Part shown: positions 52,810-61,949 of the stretch, piece after piece
Layout: each line of letters opens with the position of its first letter
Position numbering within the stretch: the first letter of the stretch is position 1
Assembly (NCBI RefSeq): GCF_040365225.1
Contig: NZ_AP028055.1
Location: 558,001 to 622,000 of the forward strand
DNA: 64,000 nucleotides
Direction of reading: 5' to 3'
Source: Bacteroides sedimenti
GTDB taxonomy: Bacteria > Bacteroidota > Bacteroidia > Bacteroidales > Bacteroidaceae
Made by a program: the position numbers and the translations under genes
Notes under the pieces: model-generated
What the model was told of the DNA's origin: nothing
Databases searched by the model: none
What the model saw: only the letters and a program-made list of their open reading frames with translations

Positions 52810-53277
52810 TTAATATTCAATCTTCTCGTTATTATTGCTCCATGCCTCAAAAGCTTTTAGTGCTTCGTTGCGTAGTAATTGTTCCGATTGCAATTTCCTT
52901 TCTGTTAGTTTCAACTCCAGTTCATCATAGATAAAAGAATCGTCAAAGCCAATATTCATAGCATCTGTCTTGGTATTTGCATAATACATCTTATCCAGTC
53001 TGGCCCAATAAATAGCTCCAAGACACATGGGGCAGGGTTCGCAGGAAGTATAAATCTCACAACCGCTAAGATTGAAAGTTCCTAGCTTTTTTGCTGCGGC
53101 ACGAATGGCACATACTTCTGCATGAGCAGTTGGATCGCAAGAATCGGTTACTCTGTTTACACCTGTGGCTACAATTTTTCCTCCTTTTACAATAACTGCT
53201 CCAAAAGGTCCTCCTCCATTTTCAATATTTTCGATAGAAAGCTCAATGGCTTTTCGCATGAATTCTTCTTTTTTCAT
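52810..53277 (-). CDS. Nucleoside/guanine deaminase, CDA fold
   Basis: A 155-residue cytoplasmic zinc deaminase: DPTAHAEVCAIRAA (His52, Glu54) and SCEPCPMCLGAIYWA (Cys82, Cys85; Cys79 precedes). This is the HAE...PCxxC zinc site of the cytidine deaminase-like superfamily. The pattern and length fit the bacterial guanine deaminase (GuaD) group that converts guanine to xanthine. It lacks the extra features of tRNA adenosine deaminase TadA, though that family is close. Monocistronic. Confidence 0.87.
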   Translation of the reverse strand: MKKEEFMRKAIELSIENIENGGGPFGAVIVKGGKIVATGVNRVTDSCDPTAHAEVCAIRAAAKKLGTFNLSGCEIYTSCEPCPMCLGAIYWARLDKMYYANTKTDAMNIGFDDSFIYDELELKLTERKLQSEQLLRNEALKAFEAWSNNNEKIEY

Positions 53278-53388
53278 ACTGCATACGATTTTTTGTTAGT
53301 ATAGACGTAAATTAAAGCTGTTATTAAATTAAATTTCTCTATTTGTAAACCTCTAATAATATAAAAGATGTAAGACTCCTTTTGTTCG

Positions 53389-54474
53389 TTACTTGTCTCT
53401 ATATTGTTTTTTCTTTCCAAAATTAAATCCGGCATAAACTCGGATGGTACCGAAACTGTTGTTTAGATAGAAATTTTTAGTTCTATAGTCGTATGTGTGC
53501 ATTACCAGCGATGCTCCGGCAAAATACTTGGAGTTGTTATAAACTATACCGGCACGTGTGATCAAATCGAAGTTGATGTTGTTTAGTGTAGGAAAACTTT
53601 TTTCTTCCTGGTCAATTTTCGATTTTTTATAAGCTACAGCCGGTGTCAATGAGAGATCCGCCAGCCAGTTTTTTGCAAAGACCCAATTATAGGCATAACC
53701 GAAACTGAGGCTGTAGTCGGAATAGTTTATTTCATTAAATTTCAATGCATCACTCAGTTTGGCAAGAACCGGCTCAGGCAGTTTAGTGTGGTCAAAATGA
53801 ATCTCATGTTGTGAATAAGAGAAACCTGCAATGAAAGAGCCTGCGCTTTTGCGCTGATTGCTTGACTGACTGTAAGCAGCCGGGTAAGAGAATTTTTTGT
53901 TATTAAAGACCCAATAGGCATTCAGACCTTTGATGTCGACGTTAAATCCGCTTATATCTATATTATAATCAGGAATTTGCCCATCTTCAAAAATTCCGCT
54001 TGTACTGCGCAGTTTGAAATCGCTTCCACTTTTACGAAAATAGATATCTCCTCCAATCATCGGGCTGTAGAGGCTTAGCCCAAACTCTGTTTTTTTCTTT
54101 GAATATTTTCTGTTTCCAATAAGATCATTGATATTTATAGACCATCCAAGGAATATCCATCTCCAACCGAAATAACCTCCAAGTTTATAACTCATGTTGG
54201 GCGCAATGTTCAATCTCTGCGGTGTATCTTCGTTGCTGCTGAACAAGTAATATTCGTACCAGTTGCTGTTTTCAAGCATGAATGCGTAGTTGTATTTATT
54301 GGGCTCCACATAGCTTGTGTCAGTTGCTCCGATGTTGTGTATTACAGTGTATATGTTTTCTTTTGCCTTGTCGCTCAAATCTTTACCTTTCTGCAACAAA
54401 GTAGACTTATCATTTTGCGCCGGCAAAAGGATTGAAGTTAGAATCAGGCAATAGAAGACAAACACCCTTTTCAT
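53389..54474 (-). CDS. DUF4421 family outer-membrane protein
   Basis: A 361-residue exported protein (signal peptide 1-19, LLPA-QN) rich in alternating aromatic beta strands, with KLGGYFGWRWIFLGWSINI near residues 98-116 typical of DUF4421. The chain ends at YAGFNFGKKKQYRDK. It is likely an outer-membrane beta-barrel of unknown role. Its gene begins 23 bases behind the Gfo/Idh gene stop, so co-transcription is likely. Confidence 0.8.
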   Translation of the reverse strand: MKRVFVFYCLILTSILLPAQNDKSTLLQKGKDLSDKAKENIYTVIHNIGATDTSYVEPNKYNYAFMLENSNWYEYYLFSSNEDTPQRLNIAPNMSYKLGGYFGWRWIFLGWSININDLIGNRKYSKKKTEFGLSLYSPMIGGDIYFRKSGSDFKLRSTSGIFEDGQIPDYNIDISGFNVDIKGLNAYWVFNNKKFSYPAAYSQSSNQRKSAGSFIAGFSYSQHEIHFDHTKLPEPVLAKLSDALKFNEINYSDYSLSFGYAYNWVFAKNWLADLSLTPAVAYKKSKIDQEEKSFPTLNNINFDLITRAGIVYNNSKYFAGASLVMHTYDYRTKNFYLNNSFGTIRVYAGFNFGKKKQYRDK

Positions 54475-54497
54475 TAAAACGATCTTTAAGTATGAAA

Positions 54498-55472
54498 TTA
54501 TAATTTTCCAAGAATTTTATCCATCACCCAGTTGGTTGGTGTGGCACTGATTCCATCACAAGTACAAATAGTCTTTCCTTGTAGGTGATGAATTACATTC
54601 TCAATTAAGTTGTATTGAATATGTTCTGGGTTTTCAAGCTTGAATTCCTCTCGTCCTTTCTCTGTATGAAGAGCAATCGGCTCGAATGTAAAAGTGGAAA
54701 AACAAATCATTCCTTTGTCACCAATAACTTCAATGCGATCTTCTTTGGCTGAATTGTGCGCTACGAAGCACCATGAACCCGAACCAACTAAGCCCGAATC
54801 GAATTTGAAACAGGCACTTACAGTATCTTCTGCAGGGTAAAGTCCTCCACGATTGCTTTTACACCCTTGAGCTTCAAGAATAAATCCGAAAATGTCCTGT
54901 AAAATGTCAAGTTGATGAGAGGCAAGGTCGTAAAAATAACCACCTCCTGCAATGTCCGGTTGAACTCGCCAGGGTAGGTTCTCTTTATTGTAATCGAGGT
55001 CGTAAGGAGGCTGTGCAAAACGAATCTGAACATTGATTACATTTCCTATGGCACCTTGTTCAATCAGCTCTTTTACTTTCATAAAATAGGGTAGATATCG
55101 GCGATAATACGCAACAAAACAGGGAACACCTGTTTCCTGAGATATTCGGTTAATACGGGTGCACTCCTCATAACTGCTGGCCATTGGCTTTTCAATGTAC
55201 ACAGGCTTGCCCGCTTTCATTGCCATGATTGCATAAGTAGCATGAGAAGAGGGTGGGGTAGCGATATAAACAGCATCTACTTCGGGATCTTCAATCAACT
55301 TCATCGGATCGGTGTACCATTTCTTAATCCCTCTTGATTCTGCATAGTTTTTGGCTTTCTCTGCGTCTCGGCTCATTACTGCAACGACTGTTGATCCTTC
55401 AACTTTTTTGAATGCCGGACCGCTTTTCTTCTCAGTTACTTTACCACAGCCAATAAATCCCCATCTGATCAT
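54498..55472 (-). CDS. Gfo/Idh/MocA-family oxidoreductase
   Basis: A 324-residue cytoplasmic NAD(P)-dependent sugar or inositol dehydrogenase-like protein. The N-terminal Rossmann fold (WGFIGCGKVTEKKSGPAF, 4-21) lacks a strict GxGxxG but retains GxGxxT. The family EKPM motif is VYIEKPMASS near residues 95-104, and the C-terminal domain contains GGGYFYDLASHQLD (about 177-190) with the catalytic His region. It probably oxidises a sugar or cyclitol; substrate not predictable. It heads an operon with the DUF4421 gene and has its own -7 box. Confidence 0.88.
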   Translation of the reverse strand: MIRWGFIGCGKVTEKKSGPAFKKVEGSTVVAVMSRDAEKAKNYAESRGIKKWYTDPMKLIEDPEVDAVYIATPPSSHATYAIMAMKAGKPVYIEKPMASSYEECTRINRISQETGVPCFVAYYRRYLPYFMKVKELIEQGAIGNVINVQIRFAQPPYDLDYNKENLPWRVQPDIAGGGYFYDLASHQLDILQDIFGFILEAQGCKSNRGGLYPAEDTVSACFKFDSGLVGSGSWCFVAHNSAKEDRIEVIGDKGMICFSTFTFEPIALHTEKGREEFKLENPEHIQYNLIENVIHHLQGKTICTCDGISATPTNWVMDKILGKL

Positions 55473-55526
55473 ATTTCTTTTTCCTCTTTATTTTTCTTAT
55501 AACAAAAATTACTATTTATGAGATTG

Positions 55527-55534
55527 CAAATATA
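55527..55534 (-). promoter_or_regulatory. Candidate -7 box for the Gfo/Idh gene
   Basis: Reads TATATTTG on the minus strand, 54 bases before ATG 55472. Confidence 0.5.
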
Positions 55535-55545
55535 TTGTTTTTAAT

Positions 55546-55553
55546 TACTTTTG
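55546..55553 (+). promoter_or_regulatory. Candidate -7 box for the 304-residue membrane protein
   Basis: TACTTTTG matches TAnnTTTG, 39 bases before ATG 55593. It sits back to back with the Gfo/Idh box, only 11 bases apart. Confidence 0.5.
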
Positions 55554-55592
55554 CCATAAGAAATTTAGAATAAACTGATAAAAATACAATAT

Positions 55593-56507
55593 ATGGCTAC
55601 TCAGACAACAAAAATAATATTTTATAAGACCAGAAGCATTGCCGGACGCTTTGCTGCTGCATTCGATTTTATTGAGAATAACTTCAAAATAATTGTCAAA
55701 TATGGATCGCTGATATTAGTGTTGACAGCACTGCTTAATGCACTACTACTGGCTATAAGTGGAAACTCCGTTTTAAAATATTTTCAATTCGGTTTTTCGA
55801 CTCAGGGCTCAATTAAGCTTTTGTTAATTATAGCCGGAATTACATTTATTTATCTAGCAGGCAATATCCTTTTTAATGGAATTATTTATACGTTGGTGAA
55901 GGAATACCCTCAACGTGATTCTCTTGAGAGAATTCAGTTTAAGGAAATAAAGAACAAGATAATTTTAAATAGTAAACGTTTTCTGATGATAAACGTGGTA
56001 TTTATTTTATTTGGCATTCTTTTTTCCATTCTTTTAATAGGAATGTTTATGCTTTCTGTATGGACATTATTGCTGTTTATCCCTCTGATAATATTTATTT
56101 TTATTCCATTTGCTTATACTCAACAGATATTCATGTTTGAAGAAATCAATGTGGTGAAAGCTTTGAAAAAAGGGCTCCGTATGGGTTGGTACAACTGGTC
56201 TGGAACTTTTTTCCTTCTTCTGCTGGCATGCATTTTTACTCAGATTATTTCGATGGTTGTCTTCACACCCTGGCAGGTAGGAATGTATGTGCAATCTCTT
56301 TCTTTTATCTCTGTTTTAGATGGAAATGCGCCTAATCTTCCATCTTATTTCGGCATACTGATGTTTGTTTTTTTTGTTGTAGGTTTCTTTATTGCTTCTC
56401 TGGCACAGTTAATACCATCTGTTTCAATGATGTTTCAGTATTTTAGCGCAACACAAAAAACAATAGAAAATGAGGCAGAGAAAGCAGAGATTAATCAGTC
56501 CTTGTAA
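55593..56507 (+). CDS. Multi-pass membrane protein of unknown function
   Basis: A 304-residue inner-membrane protein with about six hydrophobic segments (roughly 38-58, 75-97, 124-150, 155-178, 205-230, 250-280) between a basic N-terminus and a charged tail. It contains ALKKGLRMGWYNWSGTFFLLLL, but no motif I can name. The family is unknown to me. Its last 13 bases overlap the end of the convergent solute-binding gene. Confidence 0.7.
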   Translation: MATQTTKIIFYKTRSIAGRFAAAFDFIENNFKIIVKYGSLILVLTALLNALLLAISGNSVLKYFQFGFSTQGSIKLLLIIAGITFIYLAGNILFNGIIYTLVKEYPQRDSLERIQFKEIKNKIILNSKRFLMINVVFILFGILFSILLIGMFMLSVWTLLLFIPLIIFIFIPFAYTQQIFMFEEINVVKALKKGLRMGWYNWSGTFFLLLLACIFTQIISMVVFTPWQVGMYVQSLSFISVLDGNAPNLPSYFGILMFVFFVVGFFIASLAQLIPSVSMMFQYFSATQKTIENEAEKAEINQSL

Positions 56508-57310
56508 TATCTCTTGTATATTTGTTTATACTCCGGACTCTTGGTGAACTTTTTCAACCAAGCGTTGAGGCTATCAAGTAAGATGGGGGATTTCTTACTT
56601 ACACCCCATGAGTAGAATTGCGTGAAACTGATATCTGTCTTGATATCCAGATTTGGGAATGAGTCTATCGAAGCCAAGGCTATACTTTCATCACAAACTG
56701 CATAATTGATATCACCATAGGCAACCATGGCTAACAACTGCTCTGAACCATATTTCTCAACCTCTTTTATGTAGATCGGATCTCCGATTTCATTGCTCAG
56801 ATTCCTAATGCGGAGAATAGAAGGGGAACCTTTTACAACATGGAGAACCTTGAAAGCCAGATCAAGCTGGCTTTTGATATATTGAGGGTTCTTTGCATCT
56901 TTTTTCCGTTGTACCAATACTTGTTTGCTTAATAGAATAGGCGAGGTTAGCAAGAGTGAGTCTTTTTGTTCACTGGTAACAAGCATGTTGTAAGCGATTA
57001 TATCATATTTCCCATCAGAAAGATCCTTTAACCGTTTATCAAAACTCATTTCGGGCGTTATTTCTAAACGTAACTTTTGCGATTTGGAAAAAGCTTTTAT
57101 CAATTCGTACTGAAATCCAGAAATAGAATCTCCTTCAACAAAGTAACTTAGAGAGTTATATTCGGTAACAACACGAAGAACTCCTGATTGTTTAATCTCG
57201 GCATAATCTCTCGGTGTGGATTTTGTAGGCCCGTTATGATTGAAATAAAGAGCAATAAGAATAGTAATAATGATTAAAATCAGAAATTTTAAATTCTTTT
57301 TTATTTGCAT
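56495..57310 (-). CDS. Family-3 solute-binding protein
   Basis: About 271 residues from ATG 57310 (MQIKKNLKFLILIIITILI...) with a membrane/signal segment (about 4-22), then a periplasmic type II binding fold: GVLRVVTEYNSLSYFVEGDSISGFQYELIKAFSK, DGKYDIIAYNMLVTSEQKDSLLLTSPI, GSPSILRIRNLS. This pattern fits extracellular solute-binding family 3, also used as the N-terminal module of lytic transglycosylase MltF. No transporter or SLT domain is adjacent. A longer start at 57322 is possible; the 57382 start overlaps the porin gene and is unlikely. Confidence 0.75.
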   Translation of the reverse strand: MQIKKNLKFLILIIITILIALYFNHNGPTKSTPRDYAEIKQSGVLRVVTEYNSLSYFVEGDSISGFQYELIKAFSKSQKLRLEITPEMSFDKRLKDLSDGKYDIIAYNMLVTSEQKDSLLLTSPILLSKQVLVQRKKDAKNPQYIKSQLDLAFKVLHVVKGSPSILRIRNLSNEIGDPIYIKEVEKYGSEQLLAMVAYGDINYAVCDESIALASIDSFPNLDIKTDISFTQFYSWGVSKKSPILLDSLNAWLKKFTKSPEYKQIYKRYYKD

Positions 57311-57314
57311 ATGA

Positions 57315-59348
57315 CTAATCATAGAAGTTCCAGGAAATACCAAGCTTAAATATACGAGGGTTGATTGGATAATGAGGTACATAGAAAGAATTTCCTCCCG
57401 AACCCTGGTTTACATGATAGAGCATTGCAAAGATGCGTGTACGTTTAAGATGCAGATTGGCATATAAGTTAACTATAGGATAACCACCTATTTCAACACT
57501 TTTAGCTGCATCTTGCAAATTGAAATTCCCAATTGCCGGAGTATAAACCGGAGCCATATATTTTGTGAAATAGCGCACATCAGCACCAAGTTGCACGCTC
57601 AGAACTTTCTTTGAAATTTTAGTTTCCAGATATAAGTTATGATATAATGAAAAGTCCGGAAGTGGCAGAACTGTACTATTTGAAGTTTTTTGATAGGAAA
57701 CCTCATTGTCTAAATGAAGAATGCCTGCTTTGAAATTTTGACTCAAGACAGCACTTATAATTTGGATGTTGCCGTTATATTGTTCGGGTACTGCTTTGCT
57801 GTTGAAATAGGTGTAATTTTTTATATTTTCCACCCCAACTTTTAGATTCGTTTCCCATCTTTTGACTGAGAATTCCCCTTCCATGCGTGTTTTAAACTCT
57901 TTAGACAGATCATCATTATCCCACCAGAAATGGTTGGAATGATAATGACGAAGATAAAAAGCCGGCAATGTGTTAGAAATGGTTCCTCGGGCGATGAAAG
58001 TCACAGTGTCTTTCTTAAAACGGAAGTTTAAATCCATATTTCCTTTTAGCCGGAATTGTCCGATGCTTTCTTTCAATATACCAACTTCTCCTGTTGCTGA
58101 GTAATGAAGTAATTTCCCACTTTTTCTGGATAGTTCGCCTCCGGCATAAACTTCATTTTCAGTGTACTTATTCACTGAAACTGAATCTTTGTCCATTAAT
58201 TTATATTGACGTATTTCATGAGAGATAAATCCGGTAAGTCCAGCCTGTGCATATTTGTTGAAGCCTTCGAGCAAAGCAATGGCAAAAGTGTTTTTTATTG
58301 ACGAATAGCTTGTTGAGTCTTTAGAAGAAAGAGCATTTTTATTTATATATATGTTTTCGTAGAAGTCCTTATTTTCAGAGAGTGAAAGATACTTTCTACG
58401 GGCACTTTCGTATTTTACAGTGTGTATAAAGCTGGTGACAGGTACAAATTCCTTCTCTTTTTGCTTTTTCTCATTTTCTTTTTCTCTATTGAATCCAAGA
58501 TTGTAGCGGTGGGTCAGGAAGATGTATGAATCATGGTTCCTGTTCCATGTATCAGTAAAGAGGGTTGGAATATTAACTGGCTCATATTTTTTTTTGCCTT
58601 CACTCATTGCCAGAGGATTGGTAATATATCTGTCATCAGTAATTCCTCCGTTTTCTACCATTTTAGTAAAGAAATTGTTATAAAGCAAATGGGCCTGATA
58701 GTGACTTCCAAGATAGCTGCCAAAAAGACTTCCGTTAAAATGGGCTGTTGACTGATTTGAGTAGAAACCTCTACCGTATTGATAATCAATGTTGAACCCG
58801 AAAGCCATACGCTTATTTACGTTAACAGAGAAGTAACTTTTAAAACGTTCTTCACCATCTACACTTGATCCGGATTTGAAATATGTGAGATTAGTATAGG
58901 GTAAACGAGAATTTGAAAATTTAAATTCTTGTGGCTTCACAAAGAAGCTTGAATAAGGGTCAATGAAAAGATATTGAGAGAAATCAGAGCGCTCGAAATA
59001 AATCCTTGACATGGAAGGTGAACCCAGATTTCCAAGATGATTTTTGTGCCCTGTGACTCCTTCTACCAGGTTCTGGTTCTGAAAGTGATGAAAGGCTGTA
59101 TCAGCAGGTATCAACTGAATATTACCCAAACGTTCATCAACAGTCCACATGTAGAGTTTCGGATCGATTGATGCTGAGTTGACTTTTGTACTGTCTTGAT
59201 GCTCTTCATTATTCTGACCATTTCTGTTATCAGAAGTATTTCTATTGTTCATCCTGTTCGGAGAACCTGGCATCTCTCTGTATTGTGCATGAAGAGATGT
59301 CTGAGAAAGAACTGTGAATAGTATATATATAAATGTGATCCTTTTCAT
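57315..59348 (-). CDS. Putative porin (Porin_10 family)
   Basis: A 677-residue outer-membrane protein with signal peptide 1-21 (LSQTSLHA-QY), a disordered Asn/Arg-rich linker (24-60) and a large beta-rich domain with many aromatic strands such as KSYFSVNVNKRMAFGFNIDY and SYIFLTHRYNLGF. It ends in PRIFKLGISWNFYD, close to a C-terminal aromatic signal. The pattern fits the Bacteroidetes Porin_10 family. Transport specificity is unknown. The start is ATG 59348, because the frame at 59360 has no proper start. A TATATTTG box ends 9 bases before this ATG, giving a near-leaderless transcript. Confidence 0.8.
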   Translation of the reverse strand: MKRITFIYILFTVLSQTSLHAQYREMPGSPNRMNNRNTSDNRNGQNNEEHQDSTKVNSASIDPKLYMWTVDERLGNIQLIPADTAFHHFQNQNLVEGVTGHKNHLGNLGSPSMSRIYFERSDFSQYLFIDPYSSFFVKPQEFKFSNSRLPYTNLTYFKSGSSVDGEERFKSYFSVNVNKRMAFGFNIDYQYGRGFYSNQSTAHFNGSLFGSYLGSHYQAHLLYNNFFTKMVENGGITDDRYITNPLAMSEGKKKYEPVNIPTLFTDTWNRNHDSYIFLTHRYNLGFNREKENEKKQKEKEFVPVTSFIHTVKYESARRKYLSLSENKDFYENIYINKNALSSKDSTSYSSIKNTFAIALLEGFNKYAQAGLTGFISHEIRQYKLMDKDSVSVNKYTENEVYAGGELSRKSGKLLHYSATGEVGILKESIGQFRLKGNMDLNFRFKKDTVTFIARGTISNTLPAFYLRHYHSNHFWWDNDDLSKEFKTRMEGEFSVKRWETNLKVGVENIKNYTYFNSKAVPEQYNGNIQIISAVLSQNFKAGILHLDNEVSYQKTSNSTVLPLPDFSLYHNLYLETKISKKVLSVQLGADVRYFTKYMAPVYTPAIGNFNLQDAAKSVEIGGYPIVNLYANLHLKRTRIFAMLYHVNQGSGGNSFYVPHYPINPRIFKLGISWNFYD

Positions 59349-59357
59349 AATTAGGCG

Positions 59358-59365
59358 CAAATATA
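59358..59365 (-). promoter_or_regulatory. Candidate -7 box close to the porin start
   Basis: Reads TATATTTG on the minus strand and ends 9 bases before ATG 59348. Confidence 0.5.
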
Positions 59366-59436
59366 CACAAAAAACAATTCATAAAGGAAATTTGCCAGAC
59401 AGGTTCTTTTAAAAGTTCTCTCTTTTTGTTATTTAC

Positions 59437-61746
59437 TTATTTTAGCGGGATTGTTAAGAAACCATTCCTTTTGATTGTATAATTCTGATCCAAGACTTGT
59501 ATGTCAATATCAACTTCTGCCAAATTGTTTACAATGATCTCTTCCTTTGCAATTTTGATCAGTAGAAAATATCCGTTAAAATTGACCTTAAAGGAATAGG
59601 ATTTCCATTTTTGAGGGATGAGTGGGTCGAATGACACTTTCCCGTTTTTGAGTTTAATTCCGGCAAACCCTTCCACCAAGGCAAGCCAGCTGCCTGGCAT
59701 GCTGGTGATATGCAGCCCTTCTTTCAGGTCATTATTATAATCGTCTAAATCAAGACGTGTAGCCTTCAGGAAAAGGTCATAAGCTTTTTCAATATCACCT
59801 ATTCGTGCAGCCAGAATAGAGTGTACAAAATATGACAGAGATGATTCGTGTAATGTACGTGGCTCGTAAAACTTAAAGTTTTTCTTTACAGTACTTCGGC
59901 TGAAGTTGTTACCGTACAGATATATCCCCAATAAAACATCACTTTGTTTAATGAAACATGAACGTAGAATTCGGTCCCACGACCAATGTTGACTGATAGG
60001 ACGTTCTGCGGGATTAATATCTGCAACGACATTTAATTCCTTATCAAGATAACCGTCTTGCTGAACGAATATTCCAGTTTCTTTATCTTCAGGAAAAAAC
60101 ATGTTCTCAATGATATCTTTCCATCTTTTGGTTTCCTCTGGTTCAAAATTTGTTTTTGCAATTATCCTTTGATATTCTGTCGGATATTCTTTCTGAACCA
60201 GTTTCAGGTAATGGAGAGTTGATTTTAAATTTTGTACGCAACTATAATTGGTATACCAGTTGTTGTCTACATTGTTTTCATATTCATTGGGTCCCGTGAC
60301 TCCAAGGATAACATATTTTTGTTTAGGAGTGGAGAAACTCACACGTTGACTCCAGAATCGCGAAATTCCAATAAGAACCTCAAGTCCGTATTTGGCAACA
60401 TAATCTGTTTTGCCTGTGTAATTTGTATATAAATCGATGGTATAGGCAATAATACCATTTCGATGAATTTCTTCAAAAGTTATTTCCCATTCATTATGGC
60501 ACTCATTTCCATCCATTGTTACCATAGGGTAGAGTGCTGCTCCATTTAAAAATCCAAGTTTTTCTGCATTTTCGATTGCTTTAGGCAGATGGTTATACCG
60601 ATACAGCAACAGATTTACAGCTAATTTTTCTGAACCGGATAACAGATAGTAAGGTATACAGCATAATTCGGTATTCCATTGAGTGTTCCCTCCATATTTT
60701 TCACCGGTAAATCCTTTAGCTCCAATGTTCAAACTTGGATTGTCTCCCTTGTAGTTTTGGCGTATCTGGAATATATTAAATCGGATTGCTTGCTGAACTT
60801 CATCATCTCCCTCAATTTTTACGTCCATTATATCCCAGATTTTACTCCATTCTTTGCGTTGCTCTTCCAGGAGATTTTCCCATCCCGTAGATTTAGCTTT
60901 TTGAGCCTCACTAACAGACTGTTCAACTAGCTTTTTTCTGTCACAATATAATGAGGAGACAATAGAAGTGTATTTAATTAAAGATAATCTTTCACCAGGT
61001 TTTACATCACTACCTACACTGAAGCCAACCAGCTTTTCTTTCTCAATTCTGATAGGTCGACTAGTAATTTCTTTGCTGTTTTTAAATAACTGATAAGTGG
61101 TAGCACAACAAACTTGTGAATCTTCACGTTTAGTCTGAGCCCATAACAATGCATATTCTCGGGTTGTTTCTGCTAGAATAATGTTCCACATCTTTTCATT
61201 AAAATTGGAACTTTCATGTACCACATCTCCATTGATATAGGGCAGAAGAGAAATCTTACCTTCGTAATTTACGGAAGTTACGCTGTATTTTATTAAACAA
61301 AGATTCAGTTGAGTCATGCTATAAAAGCGTTCAACATGTATTTGTAATGTATATCCTTTAGGTGATGTTACGGTAAATGTCCTTTCTGAGATGCCATCTC
61401 TCATAGAAAGTTTGCGGTCAAACTGATCTACATCCCACAGTTCCAGATCAAGTTCTTCATCTATTAATCTGAGATTAATTCCACTCCAGTAAGGAGCATT
61501 AGGCATGCGTGAAAAATAGCGGGGATATCCGTTTTTCCACCATCCAACACGAGTGCGGTCTTGAAAATAAATACCAGCTATGTAAGAGCCCTGGAGAGTA
61601 TCGCCGGTGTATTTTTCCTCAAAATTTCCACGTTGTCCTATTCTACCATTACCAATACTGAATATGCTTTCAGATGCTCTTTGGTCTTTAACGTGAAAGC
61701 CTTCTTCAATGATATTCCATTCGTCAGTTTTAAGGTATTTTTTCAT
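59437..61746 (-). CDS. GH65 disaccharide phosphorylase/hydrolase
   Basis: A 769-residue cytoplasmic (no signal peptide) GH65 protein. N-terminal beta domain (about 1-270), (alpha/alpha)6 catalytic domain (about 300-690) with GAKGFTGEKYGGNTQWNTEL (342-361), ECHNEWEITFEEIHRNG (415-431) and VTGPNEYENNVDNNWYTN (483-500), then a C-terminal beta domain. Glu488 of GPNEYEN corresponds to the general acid Glu487 of Lactobacillus maltose phosphorylase, as I recall it. The usual sugar-binding WD is WN (Trp357-Asn358) here, so specificity may differ. GH65 enzymes split maltose, trehalose or kojibiose with phosphate. It is the last of a LacI-MFS-GH65 unit. Confidence 0.88.
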   Translation of the reverse strand: MKKYLKTDEWNIIEEGFHVKDQRASESIFSIGNGRIGQRGNFEEKYTGDTLQGSYIAGIYFQDRTRVGWWKNGYPRYFSRMPNAPYWSGINLRLIDEELDLELWDVDQFDRKLSMRDGISERTFTVTSPKGYTLQIHVERFYSMTQLNLCLIKYSVTSVNYEGKISLLPYINGDVVHESSNFNEKMWNIILAETTREYALLWAQTKREDSQVCCATTYQLFKNSKEITSRPIRIEKEKLVGFSVGSDVKPGERLSLIKYTSIVSSLYCDRKKLVEQSVSEAQKAKSTGWENLLEEQRKEWSKIWDIMDVKIEGDDEVQQAIRFNIFQIRQNYKGDNPSLNIGAKGFTGEKYGGNTQWNTELCCIPYYLLSGSEKLAVNLLLYRYNHLPKAIENAEKLGFLNGAALYPMVTMDGNECHNEWEITFEEIHRNGIIAYTIDLYTNYTGKTDYVAKYGLEVLIGISRFWSQRVSFSTPKQKYVILGVTGPNEYENNVDNNWYTNYSCVQNLKSTLHYLKLVQKEYPTEYQRIIAKTNFEPEETKRWKDIIENMFFPEDKETGIFVQQDGYLDKELNVVADINPAERPISQHWSWDRILRSCFIKQSDVLLGIYLYGNNFSRSTVKKNFKFYEPRTLHESSLSYFVHSILAARIGDIEKAYDLFLKATRLDLDDYNNDLKEGLHITSMPGSWLALVEGFAGIKLKNGKVSFDPLIPQKWKSYSFKVNFNGYFLLIKIAKEEIIVNNLAEVDIDIQVLDQNYTIKRNGFLTIPLK

Positions 61747-61875
61747 CCTGCTTTATATTCGTGCCCACTTTTGTGATGCGTGTTTTTATTACTTTTTCGC
61801 TTCAAAACGTTCAATAGCTCTGATATAAACCATGTCTCTATACTTATCATGGCTAAAATCTGCACGCCTTTTAGG

Positions 61876-61914
61876 CCTTGCAACAAGTTAATTGATAATA
61901 AACTTGTTGCAAGG
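61876..61914. repeat. 14-bp perfect inverted repeat between MFS and GH65 genes
   Basis: CCTTGCAACAAGTT pairs with AACTTGTTGCAAGG over an 11-base loop, in the 203-base gap between the MFS stop and the GH65 start. There is no T-tract. It could be an mRNA-processing hairpin or a regulator site; CTTGCAACAAG resembles a half-palindromic operator. Confidence 0.65.
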
Positions 61915-61949
61915 TAATAATAAATATTTAAAAAAACACGCTCTGAATA

